6,392 nt of DNA, from assembly GCA_018713425.1 (NCBI GenBank), contig DVOT01000073.1, positions 1 through 6,392 on the forward strand, written 5' to 3'. This stretch comes from Alectryocaccomicrobium faecavium. GTDB taxonomy: Bacteria > Bacillota > Clostridia > Christensenellales > Aristaeellaceae. Shown here one piece after another: positions 1 to 6,320 of the stretch. A model generated the notes under the pieces. The model was given only the letters and a program-made list of their open reading frames with translations. It made no database searches and was not told the origin of the DNA. The number at the start of each line of letters is the position of its first letter. Positions within the stretch are counted from its first letter, which is position 1. The position numbers and the translations under genes were made by a program.

Positions 1-390
1 GGCTGGCAGGAGATTTCCAGCCTGCAGGCGTTGATGGAGCAGTTCCGCCAATGCGGCCTGCACTTTAGCCTGGATGATTTTGGCTCCAAATACGCCAACA
101 TGCAGATTTTCACCGGCGTGAAGTTCGATACGGTTAAGCTGGACCGCAGCTTGATCGCGGGCATGGTGGGCAATTCCATCAGCCAGATGCTGGTGCAGGA
201 TATCGTGCGGATCTGCCAAACCTGCGGCATGGCTTGCATAGCGGAGGGCGTGGAAACCCAGGAACAGGCTGCCGCGCTCGAGGAAATGGGCTGCCGGTGC
301 GCGCAGGGCTATTATTTCGACCGGCCGCTCCCAGCGGAACAGTTTCAACAGAAGTATTTGCAGCGCCAAGATTTGGCGCGGCAATTATGA
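1..390 (+). CDS. EAL-domain cyclic-di-GMP phosphodiesterase, C-terminal part (5' end outside window)
   Basis: The frame is open from base 1 to the TGA at 388-390, giving the last 129 residues of a protein whose start lies upstream. EAL domains hydrolyse cyclic-di-GMP to linear pGpG in the cytoplasm. Visible motifs are LDDFGSKYANM (D25, D26: metal-binding aspartates), VKLDRSLI (K46), IAEGVETQEQ (E82: general base) and AQGYYFDRPLP (Q102). The spacings D26-K46, K46-E82 and E82-Q102 (20, 36, 20) match those I recall for the catalytic set of RocR, so this half of the site looks intact. The EAL signature and the other metal ligands lie upstream and cannot be checked. The usual loop-6 sequence GTGYSS is GSKYAN here. 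A GGDEF, PAS or receiver domain could precede it. The next gene begins 17 bases on, so the two are probably cotranscribed. Family assignment is confident; activity is inferred. Confidence 0.93.
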   Translation, partial: GWQEISSLQALMEQFRQCGLHFSLDDFGSKYANMQIFTGVKFDTVKLDRSLIAGMVGNSISQMLVQDIVRICQTCGMACIAEGVETQEQAAALEEMGCRCAQGYYFDRPLPAEQFQQKYLQRQDLARQL

Positions 391-392
391 TT

Positions 393-400
393 GGAGGAGG
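393..400 (+). promoter_or_regulatory. Ribosome binding site of the CheB-CheR fusion gene
   Basis: GGAGGAGG ends 7 bases before the ATG at 408. It decides the start: an in-frame ATG at 387 overlaps the upstream stop (ATGA), but it lies before this Shine-Dalgarno sequence and has none of its own. The site sits directly after the EAL stop codon, which favours translation of both genes from one mRNA. Confidence 0.85.
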
Positions 401-407
401 TCAAACC

Positions 408-2954
408 ATGAGCAAGGAAAAGGAAACCCACCCAGAACAAAGCGCGGAAGCAGCGGGTCGCCCCCTGATCATTGGGATTGGCGCCTCCGCCGGCGGACTG
501 GAGGCGTTGCAGCAGTTCTTTGGCCGCATGCCCAGCAATAGCGGGCTGAGCTTTGTGGTGATTCAGCATCTGTCGCCCGATTATAAAAGTCTGATGGTCG
601 ATATTCTGGGCAAGCATACGGGGATGACCGTGGTGCAGGCCGAGGAAGGGATGGATATCGAGGCGGATACGGTGTATCTGATTCCACCGAAAAAGTTCAT
701 GACTGTGCAGGAAGGCAAGCTGATCCTTTCGGATTATGCGCCCGGCACGCTGAACCACCCCATAGATATTTTTTTCTCCTCCCTGGCGGAAGAGCGGCGA
801 GAGCACTCCATCGTGGTGGTGCTCTCCGGCACCGGTACGGATGGCACCAATGGCGTGAAGGCAGTGAAAGAGCACGGCGGCCTGGTGATCGCGCAATCGC
901 CCGAGAGCGCCAAGTTCGATGGTATGCCCAAGAGCGTAATCCAAACGGGACTGGCGGATTTCATTCTTTCGCCGGAGGAAATCGCCGAGGAAATTCTCAA
1001 TTTTTCCACTACGCCCACGCTTTTGCGCGCGCCGCGCATTTCCGAGGAGGATATGCTCTTCTCCGAGGAGGAAACGCTTTCGCACATTTACACCATCCTG
1101 AAAAACGCCAGCGGCATTGATTTCACCTATTACAAGCGCTCCACCATCCTGCGGCGCATTGAGCGACGCATGCTGGTTACGCATAGCATATCGCTGACAG
1201 AGTTTGCCCGCCTGCTGGGTGATAACCAGGAGGAAGTGAACGTCCTCATCAAGGAAATCCTCATCGGCGTGACCAATTTCTTCCGCGATTCGCCCTTTTT
1301 TGAAAAGCTCAAGTACAACGCAGTGTACAAGATCTTGGAGCATTCCAAGGAAGACGAGCCGGTTCGCGTGTGGAGCGCGGGCTGTTCCACGGGCGAGGAA
1401 GCCTATTCCGTGGCCATTTTGTTCCGCGAGGCCATGGACGAGTTGCAAATGCGCCGGGATGTGAAGATTTTCGCCACGGATGTGGATAGCCGCGCCATTG
1501 AGCAGGCAGGAAAAGGCGTGTTCTCCGAGAACATCATCGACGATGTGACAGGCGACCGGCTGGCGCGCTTCTTCGTGAAGCAGAACGACCAGTATATCAT
1601 CTCCAAAGAGATCCGCCGCATGATCATCTTTGCCACGCACAACATGTTTTCCGATCCGCCCTTTGGCAAGCTGGATTTGATCCTTTGCCGCAATGTGATG
1701 ATCTATTTCCAGCCGGTAATGCGGCGGGGCCTGTTCGCCATTTTCCATTCGGCGCTCAAGGATGGCGGCTATTTGTTCCTGGGCAAGAGCGAAAGCGCCG
1801 GGGAATACGCCAACCTGTTCAAGCCCGTGTGCGGCCCGGAGAAAATTTACCTGCACAAAGGAGAAGGCAGAGTGGAAGACTTGAATCCGCCCACCTATAC
1901 CATTCCCACGATCCAGGCCATTTCGCTCAAGCGCCTGGGCGGCACGGGCGCGCCAAGCACTCAGAGCGTGGAGGAAAACCGGTATACCAAATATCTGGAA
2001 TTGTTCCTGCCCGCGTCCGTAGTGCTGGATACGGATGACACGGTATTGCATTTCTTTGGCAACTACGCGGATTACCTCTCGCTCTCGGGCGGCAAGGCCA
2101 CGCTGAATTTCTTCAGCATGCTGCACAAGGATTTGTCCCTGGTGGCGGCCACGGCGCTGAGCCGCTGTCGCGCGGAGCATGAAGCCGTTACATATACGGG
2201 CATTCCGGTCTCCTGCCCTTCTGGCGATCGAGTGATCGATTTGCGCGTGCAGCCCATTCCCGGCGAACAGGAGGGCGATAAGGAACTCACCGCCGTGCTG
2301 TTCCTGGAAAACCGTCTGAAGGACGGGGAGGGCGTGCAGGAGAAATACGATGTGGACGCTACCGCCGCCCGCCGCATCGCCGAGCTGGAGCGGGAATTCC
2401 AGGTTTCGCAGAGCGACCTGCGCTCCACCATCCAGCGGCTGGAAACGGTCAATGGCGAATTGCAGGCGGCCAACGAAGAATTGCTCACCGCCAACGAGGA
2501 ACTGCAAAGCTCCACGGAAGAGCTGCAATCGGTGAACGAGGAACTCTACACCGTCAACACCGAGCACCAACTGAAGCTGGACGAGCTGACCACTATGACC
2601 AACGACTTGTCCAACTTCCTCTCTTCCACCATGATTGGCATCCTCTTTGTGGATAGCCGGCTGAACATCCGCAAGTTCACTGAATATGTGGGCCGGGAAT
2701 TCCAGCTGATGGAGCACGATATTGGGCGGCCCATCCAGATTTTTGCCCACAGCTTTCCGGAAGAGGACATCGAGAGGGACGCCAAGGCCGTTTTGAAAGA
2801 CCTGGTTTCCATCGACCGTGAGGTTACCGCGATGAATGGCCGGCACTATACGTTGCGCATCGCGCCCTACCGCACCACGGAAAACAACATTCGCGGCCTG
2901 GTCATCACCATCATCGATAGCTTGGGCGTGGAGCAAACGCCCGAGGCCGAATAA
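408..2954 (+). CDS. CheB-CheR fusion protein with coiled coil and C-terminal PAS-like domain
   Basis: This 848-residue cytoplasmic protein joins both chemoreceptor-modifying enzymes. Residues about 19-198 are a CheB methylesterase with the catalytic triad in place: S27 in GASAGG, H54 in VIQHLSP and D145 in GTGTDGTNG. It lacks the receiver domain of classical CheB. Residues about 222-484 are a CheR methyltransferase: a basic N-terminal helix (YKRSTILRRIERRM, from 242), the SAM-binding WSAGCSTGEEAYS (322-334), FATDVD (355-360) and CRNVMIYF (427-434). Residues about 524-636 resemble the PAS-like segment usual in this family. A coiled coil follows (about 655-730), with Asn/Glu/Leu heptads at 682-723, then a PAS-like domain (about 732-840) with the FLSSTMIGILFVDSRLNIRKFT signature region. 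It ends without a histidine kinase, unlike longer family members. Domain calls are firm. Which receptor or sensor it modifies is unknown; no MCP, CheA or CheW gene is visible. Confidence 0.95.
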   Translation: MSKEKETHPEQSAEAAGRPLIIGIGASAGGLEALQQFFGRMPSNSGLSFVVIQHLSPDYKSLMVDILGKHTGMTVVQAEEGMDIEADTVYLIPPKKFMTVQEGKLILSDYAPGTLNHPIDIFFSSLAEERREHSIVVVLSGTGTDGTNGVKAVKEHGGLVIAQSPESAKFDGMPKSVIQTGLADFILSPEEIAEEILNFSTTPTLLRAPRISEEDMLFSEEETLSHIYTILKNASGIDFTYYKRSTILRRIERRMLVTHSISLTEFARLLGDNQEEVNVLIKEILIGVTNFFRDSPFFEKLKYNAVYKILEHSKEDEPVRVWSAGCSTGEEAYSVAILFREAMDELQMRRDVKIFATDVDSRAIEQAGKGVFSENIIDDVTGDRLARFFVKQNDQYIISKEIRRMIIFATHNMFSDPPFGKLDLILCRNVMIYFQPVMRRGLFAIFHSALKDGGYLFLGKSESAGEYANLFKPVCGPEKIYLHKGEGRVEDLNPPTYTIPTIQAISLKRLGGTGAPSTQSVEENRYTKYLELFLPASVVLDTDDTVLHFFGNYADYLSLSGGKATLNFFSMLHKDLSLVAATALSRCRAEHEAVTYTGIPVSCPSGDRVIDLRVQPIPGEQEGDKELTAVLFLENRLKDGEGVQEKYDVDATAARRIAELEREFQVSQSDLRSTIQRLETVNGELQAANEELLTANEELQSSTEELQSVNEELYTVNTEHQLKLDELTTMTNDLSNFLSSTMIGILFVDSRLNIRKFTEYVGREFQLMEHDIGRPIQIFAHSFPEEDIERDAKAVLKDLVSIDREVTAMNGRHYTLRIAPYRTTENNIRGLVITIIDSLGVEQTPEAE
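2451..2576 (+). repeat. Six 21-base (heptad) repeats inside the coiled coil of the CheB-CheR fusion
   Basis: Residues 682-723 form six consecutive heptads, four beginning NEEL or TEEL: NGELQAA, then NEELLTA, NEELQSS, TEELQSV, NEELYTV and the degenerate NTEHQLK. At DNA level they are imperfect 21-base direct repeats beginning aac/aat-g-a/g. The periodicity is that of a parallel coiled coil linking the enzymatic part to the last PAS-like domain. The motif is typical of the CheB/CheR/PAS family, so it is a conserved structural element and probably not a recent expansion. Confidence 0.8.
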
Positions 2955-2972
2955 GCGAATAGGAGCAAATGA

Positions 2973-3014
2973 CCCGCTTGCTGGATGTCTGCCAGCAAGC
3001 GGGCGTTTTGCTTT
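2973..3014 (+). terminator. Rho-independent terminator of the EAL/CheB-CheR unit, possibly shared with the convergent gene
   Basis: A perfect 12-bp stem (cccgcttgctgg at 2973-2984, ccagcaagcggg at 2992-3003) with a 7-base loop is followed by cgttttgcttt. It starts 18 bases after the TAA of the CheB-CheR gene. On the minus strand the same hairpin lies just after the stop of the facing gene (TAA at 3015-3013), but there it is followed only by TCATTTGCT. It should therefore be weaker in that direction. Confidence 0.85.
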
Positions 3015-3657
3015 ACGCGATGCGGTGCAGCGCGAGGGTGGCGAAGGTATCCGTGAGGGGAATTTCGATCGCGTTGTTGGTGACCACCGCCAGGATGGTG
3101 CTCCGGTCGGTGGTGATGATGGCCTCCGCCGAGTACACCGCGCTGTTGACGGCGCCCGCCTTCACCACGCGAATCAGCGTGCCGGGCACCACGACGCCGT
3201 CCACCGTGAGCGAGAAGGCCGTGTTGGCGGTCATGCTGTCGGGCAGATTGATGGTGTAAGCCACGCGGTAGGTGCCGGGCTGCGCCAACACGATGGCGCC
3301 GTTTTCCTGCCGCACGCCCGTGGGGGAGAGGTGGTTCACGCCATCGAAAGGGATGGCTTCGCCCGCGCCCAACAGCAGCGGGCCAGCCTGGGTGAAATAG
3401 CCATAGGTGGGGTAAAAATCGTTGCTTTGGCAACAATCGGCCACCTCGGTTAAGGTGCCGCACGGCCCGTCGTAAAACGGTTCCGGCACGCGCGGCTGGA
3501 TGGGCCGAACCGCCGCCGTGGCGGCGGTTCGCGCACAGGCGGGAAATGCCTGGAAAAAGCCCGCCGCACGCAGCGCCGCGCCCGGCGTCACCTGCGCCGC
3601 GCTTGGGCACGCGCACGGGCATGACGTGCGCCGCCTTTCTTTGATTACGTATGCCAC
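3013..3657 (-). CDS. BclA/C1q-like (TNF-fold-like) surface or spore-surface protein with Cys-rich N-terminus
   Basis: This is a 214-residue protein. The GTG start at 3657 is chosen because AAAGGAG lies 8 bases upstream. Residues about 85-214 resemble the C-terminal domain of BclA-type exosporium proteins: IPFDGVNHLSP, then PGTYRVAYTINL, a central AFSLTVDGVVVPGT strand pair, and SAEAIITTDRSTILAVV before a hydrophobic C-terminal strand. This pattern is a TNF/C1q-like jelly roll, which usually forms trimers. The N-terminal 80 residues are Ala/Arg/Pro-rich with seven cysteines (13, 15, 17, 41, 66, 75, 76). There are no Gly-X-Y collagen repeats and no clear signal peptide or membrane segment. Lack of a signal fits a mother-cell-made spore-coat protein, but that is inference. 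It is transcribed alone, convergent with the CheB-CheR gene and divergent from ftsK. The fold is recognised by pattern only, and a phage-type or adhesin use is possible. Confidence 0.75.
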   Translation of the reverse strand: MAYVIKERRRTSCPCACPSAAQVTPGAALRAAGFFQAFPACARTAATAAVRPIQPRVPEPFYDGPCGTLTEVADCCQSNDFYPTYGYFTQAGPLLLGAGEAIPFDGVNHLSPTGVRQENGAIVLAQPGTYRVAYTINLPDSMTANTAFSLTVDGVVVPGTLIRVVKAGAVNSAVYSAEAIITTDRSTILAVVTNNAIEIPLTDTFATLALHRIA

Positions 3658-3665
3658 TGGAAATT

Positions 3666-3672
3666 CTCCTTT
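3666..3672 (-). promoter_or_regulatory. Ribosome binding site of the BclA-like gene
   Basis: Read on the minus strand this is AAAGGAG, 8 bases before the GTG at 3657-3655. It is the reason for accepting a GTG start here; no ATG in this frame lies at a suitable distance from it. Confidence 0.8.
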
Positions 3673-3689
3673 CGCAGAGATTTCAATTC

Positions 3690-3697
3690 ACTATATG
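3690..3697 (-). promoter_or_regulatory. Possible -10 element for the BclA-like gene
   Basis: The minus strand reads CATATAGT, about 17 bases before the Shine-Dalgarno sequence. It can be read two ways: as a vegetative -10 TATAGT (one mismatch to TATAAT), or as a mother-cell sporulation -10 similar to the CATA-type boxes of sigma-E/sigma-K. Neither reading has a good -35 partner: TGGCAA at 17 bp matches TTGACA in only three positions, and no clear sporulation -35 is seen. This is tentative. Confidence 0.25.
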
Positions 3698-3712
3698 CCT
3701 CCGTGCGCGCAC

Positions 3713-3741
3713 TTGCCATTCCCGACAATTTGCGGTATAAT
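3713..3741 (+). promoter_or_regulatory. Sigma-A-type promoter for ftsK
   Basis: TTGCCA (3713-3718) and TATAAT (3736-3741) are separated by exactly 17 bp, with one mismatch to the vegetative consensus. Transcription would start near 3748, giving an untranslated leader of about 75 bases before the ATG at 3825. There is no TG extension directly before the -10. As this is the only good promoter before ftsK-rimO, it probably drives both constitutively. Confidence 0.75.
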
Positions 3742-3814
3742 AAGGGAAAGGACAAAGCCGAAGGCAAATGGGCCGGCGGCTTGCTTTGGCGTAAATGCGC
3801 GCAAACTTTTCATT

Positions 3815-3819
3815 GGAGG
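3815..3819 (+). promoter_or_regulatory. Ribosome binding site of ftsK
   Basis: GGAGG lies 5 bases before the ATG at 3825. An in-frame ATG at 3795 would add ten residues, but it has no Shine-Dalgarno sequence and would place this GGAGG inside the coding region. The start at 3825 is therefore preferred. Confidence 0.8.
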
Positions 3820-3824
3820 CAGGA

Positions 3825-6317
3825 ATGGCCGGAAGCGGGAAAAACAATGCAAACAAAAGCCGCGGGAAGAAGAAAGAAAGCGTGCCCGTGCGCAACCCCA
3901 AAAAAGAAGCGGTGGGCGTGTGTCTGATTGGCCTGGCGCTGATTTTGCTGTATTTTTCTTTCGCGGGCGGCGAAATCGGCATTCGCCAGTTCCTTCAGGG
4001 ACTGGCGGGCTATATGCTGGCGGGGCTGGCGCTGGTGGTGGCATGGATTGGCGCGTTATTGGCGTTTGGCGGCCGCGACCGGCGCATTTCGCCGCTGCGC
4101 GTGGTGGGCATCGCGCTGCTCGCCGCGTGCGCGTTTGGCTTCGCGCACCTTTTTGTGGCGGACGCGCTCTCCGCGCGTATCGCGGTGAAGGGATTTCTCA
4201 ATTTTGTGTCTGCGTCGTATGACGCGCGCACGGGCGCGGGCGCGCTGGGCGCGGTGTTCGCCTGGCCGCTGTATTCGCTCTTGGGCGCGTGGGGCGCGGG
4301 CATTGCCATGGTGTTCATCGCCCTGGTGGATCTGGTGCTGATGCAGAAGATTTCCGTTTCGGAATTCGCCGGACACGTGCGCGAACACGTGCAGGAATAC
4401 CGCGCTGCGCCGCGTCCCGAACGCCGCGCGCGGGCCGCGGATCCGCCCATTATGGGCAGCATGTACATTGAGGATGTTTCCGGCGGCCGGCGCAACCGGC
4501 GCGCGCGGGAAGAGGGCAGCATCCTTTCGCCTGTTTCTTCGCACATTCCGCCCTTCTCCGAAGTGGCTCCGGAAACCGCGCCCGTGCGCAATCGCGCGCG
4601 CGCCGCGCGGGAGACCCTTGTGCCCAGTGCGGATGGCGAGCAGGAAATTCCCCGCGTGCAGGGCGCGAGCGCGCCGGAAATGCCGCGGGCGGAAAAAACG
4701 GAAAGCGCCCGGGAGCGCGTGAGCGGCGCGCGGGAAGAAGCGCCCAAAACACCCGCGGCCCCATTGCCCAAGATTGAACCCACGCCCATCCAGTTTAAGG
4801 ACGACGACGAGCCCAGCGAACCGGCAGAAGCGGCCAGGGCGGCAAGCGCGCCGGAAACCGCTGCGGCGGACGAAGAGGGCGAGGAGGAATACAGCTATCC
4901 GCCCATCGAGTTGCTCGCCCCGGTAAAGCCCAGCGCCGCGCAGGATTCGCGCGATGCGGACGCGGCAAAGGCCCAACGCCTGGAAGAGACGCTGCGCAGC
5001 TTCGGCGTGGAAACCCGGCTCACCGGCGTGGCGCATGGCCCGGCGGTCACGCGGTTTGAACTCAAACCCGCGCCGGGCATCAAGGTCAGCCGCATCACCT
5101 CGCTGGCGGACGATATCGCCCTCAACCTGGCCGCCATGAGCGTGCGCATCGAAGCGCCCATTCCGGGCAAGGACGCCGTGGGCGTGGAAGTGCCCAACGA
5201 CGAGCGGGAAAACGTACACCTGCGCGAAGTGCTGGAAAGCCCGGAAGCGCGCAAAAATCCTTCCCGCCTGGCCGTGGCCCTGGGCAAGGACAACACGGGC
5301 CGCTTTGTGATCGCCGATATCGCCAAGATGCCGCACGCATTGATCGCGGGCGCGACGGGTTCGGGCAAATCCGTGTGCATCAACTCGATCATCTGCTCGA
5401 TCCTCTATCGCGCGTCGCCCGAGGAGGTGCGCTTGATTCTGATCGACCCCAAGGTTGTGGAATTGAGCGTGTACAACGAAATTCCGCACCTGCTGGTGCC
5501 TGTGGTCACGGATCCGCGCAAGGCCGCCAGCGCCCTGCAATGGGCCGTGTGCGAAATGACCGATCGCTACAAGAAATTCGCCGCGCTGGGCGTGCGCGGC
5601 ATCAAGGGCTACAACGCCGCCTTGCCCGAGGGGGAATCCCCCATGCCGCAAATCGTGATCATCATCGATGAGCTGGCCGATTTGATGCTGGTCGCCCCCG
5701 GTGAGGTGGAGGACAGCATCCAGCGGCTTACGCAGCTCGCGCGCGCGGCGGGCATCCATCTGGTAATCGCCACGCAGCGCCCGTCCGTGAACGTGATCAC
5801 GGGCGTGATCAAGGCGAACATCCCCGTGCGCATCGCCTTCCAGGTGGCTTCGCAGGTGGATAGCCGCACGATTTTGGACGCGGCGGGCGCGGAAAAGCTG
5901 CTGGGCAACGGCGATATGCTCTTCGCCACGTCCACCACGCACCGCGTGCGCGTGCAGGGCGCGTGGGTTTCGGACGATGAGGTGCAAAAGATCACCCACT
6001 ACCTCGCGGAGCACCACGAAGCGGAATACAACCACGACGTGATTGAGCACATGGAAAACGCCGAGCTGAACGACGCCGAGCGCGAAGAGGCCAGCGAGGA
6101 ATACGACGAACTGCTGCCCAAGGCCATCGAAATCGTGATCGACGCAGGCCAGGCGTCCATCTCCATGTTGCAGCGCAAGATGAAGATCGGCTACGCGCGC
6201 GCCGGCCGCCTGATCGACGATATGGCCGCGCGCGGCATCGTTTCGCCCAGCGAGGGCGCAAAGCCCCGCGAAGTGTTGATGACGCGGGAACAATTTCATC
6301 AGATGTTTGGAGAGTAA
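3825..6317 (+). CDS. ftsK: FtsK/SpoIIIE family DNA translocase
   Basis: This 830-residue, membrane-anchored, ATP-driven motor pumps chromosomal DNA through a closing septum at division and, in spore formers, into the forespore. A basic N-terminus (K/R-rich, 6-27) precedes hydrophobic segments at about 29-47, 60-81, 92-112 and 140-173, giving the usual four-helix anchor. A low-complexity Arg/Ala/Glu/Pro linker spans about 176-355. The motor begins near YSYPPIELL (356) and carries Walker A GATGSGKS (509-516), Walker B IVIIIDELADLM (610-621, D615 and E616) and the family motif ATQRPSVNVITGVIKANIP. The last 65 residues (LLPKAIEIVID from 763) are the winged-helix gamma domain that reads polar chromosome sequences. 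It is somewhat longer than B. subtilis SpoIIIE (787 residues as I recall); the linker probably accounts for this. Sequence alone does not tell a division FtsK from a sporulation SpoIIIE. rimO follows 3 bases later. Confidence 0.96.
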   Translation: MAGSGKNNANKSRGKKKESVPVRNPKKEAVGVCLIGLALILLYFSFAGGEIGIRQFLQGLAGYMLAGLALVVAWIGALLAFGGRDRRISPLRVVGIALLAACAFGFAHLFVADALSARIAVKGFLNFVSASYDARTGAGALGAVFAWPLYSLLGAWGAGIAMVFIALVDLVLMQKISVSEFAGHVREHVQEYRAAPRPERRARAADPPIMGSMYIEDVSGGRRNRRAREEGSILSPVSSHIPPFSEVAPETAPVRNRARAARETLVPSADGEQEIPRVQGASAPEMPRAEKTESARERVSGAREEAPKTPAAPLPKIEPTPIQFKDDDEPSEPAEAARAASAPETAAADEEGEEEYSYPPIELLAPVKPSAAQDSRDADAAKAQRLEETLRSFGVETRLTGVAHGPAVTRFELKPAPGIKVSRITSLADDIALNLAAMSVRIEAPIPGKDAVGVEVPNDERENVHLREVLESPEARKNPSRLAVALGKDNTGRFVIADIAKMPHALIAGATGSGKSVCINSIICSILYRASPEEVRLILIDPKVVELSVYNEIPHLLVPVVTDPRKAASALQWAVCEMTDRYKKFAALGVRGIKGYNAALPEGESPMPQIVIIIDELADLMLVAPGEVEDSIQRLTQLARAAGIHLVIATQRPSVNVITGVIKANIPVRIAFQVASQVDSRTILDAAGAEKLLGNGDMLFATSTTHRVRVQGAWVSDDEVQKITHYLAEHHEAEYNHDVIEHMENAELNDAEREEASEEYDELLPKAIEIVIDAGQASISMLQRKMKIGYARAGRLIDDMAARGIVSPSEGAKPREVLMTREQFHQMFGE
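6309..6312 (+). promoter_or_regulatory. Ribosome binding site of rimO, inside the end of ftsK
   Basis: GGAG (within TTTGGAGAG) overlaps the last codons of ftsK and lies 8 bases before the ATG at 6321. With only three bases between the ftsK stop and this ATG, translational coupling is likely. Confidence 0.7.
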
Positions 6318-6320
6318 CGC

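Noticed and set aside
234..407. N-terminal extension of the CheB-CheR gene by 58 codons or by 7 (ATG at 387)
   Set aside because: The extension overlaps the EAL coding sequence and its translation is not family-like. The GGAGGAGG at 393-400 fits only the ATG at 408.
345..2936. 863-codon open frame antisense to the CheB-CheR gene
   Set aside because: Its translation is His/Gly/Gln-rich with no recognisable domain. It mirrors a confidently identified gene and is a by-product of GC-rich codon use that avoids antisense stops.
2836..3453. Plus-strand open frame spanning the CheB-CheR end, the terminator and the BclA-like gene
   Set aside because: It runs through a strong terminator hairpin and its translation is low-complexity. 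The minus-strand frame has a good ribosome binding site and a recognisable domain.
3506..3531. GC palindrome as a transcription terminator
   Set aside because: There is no T-run after it on either strand, the loop is only 2-4 bases, and it lies inside an intact reading frame.
2867..3622. Alternative 251-codon minus-strand frame over the BclA-like gene
   Set aside because: It has no Shine-Dalgarno-supported start, a low-complexity Arg/Gly/His translation, and runs through the hairpin into the CheB-CheR gene. The 3657-3013 frame has the beta-rich domain pattern.
4056..6299. 747-codon open frame antisense to ftsK
   Set aside because: It shows the same effect: Arg/His/Ala-rich translation, no domains, and full overlap with a gene whose Walker motifs are certain.
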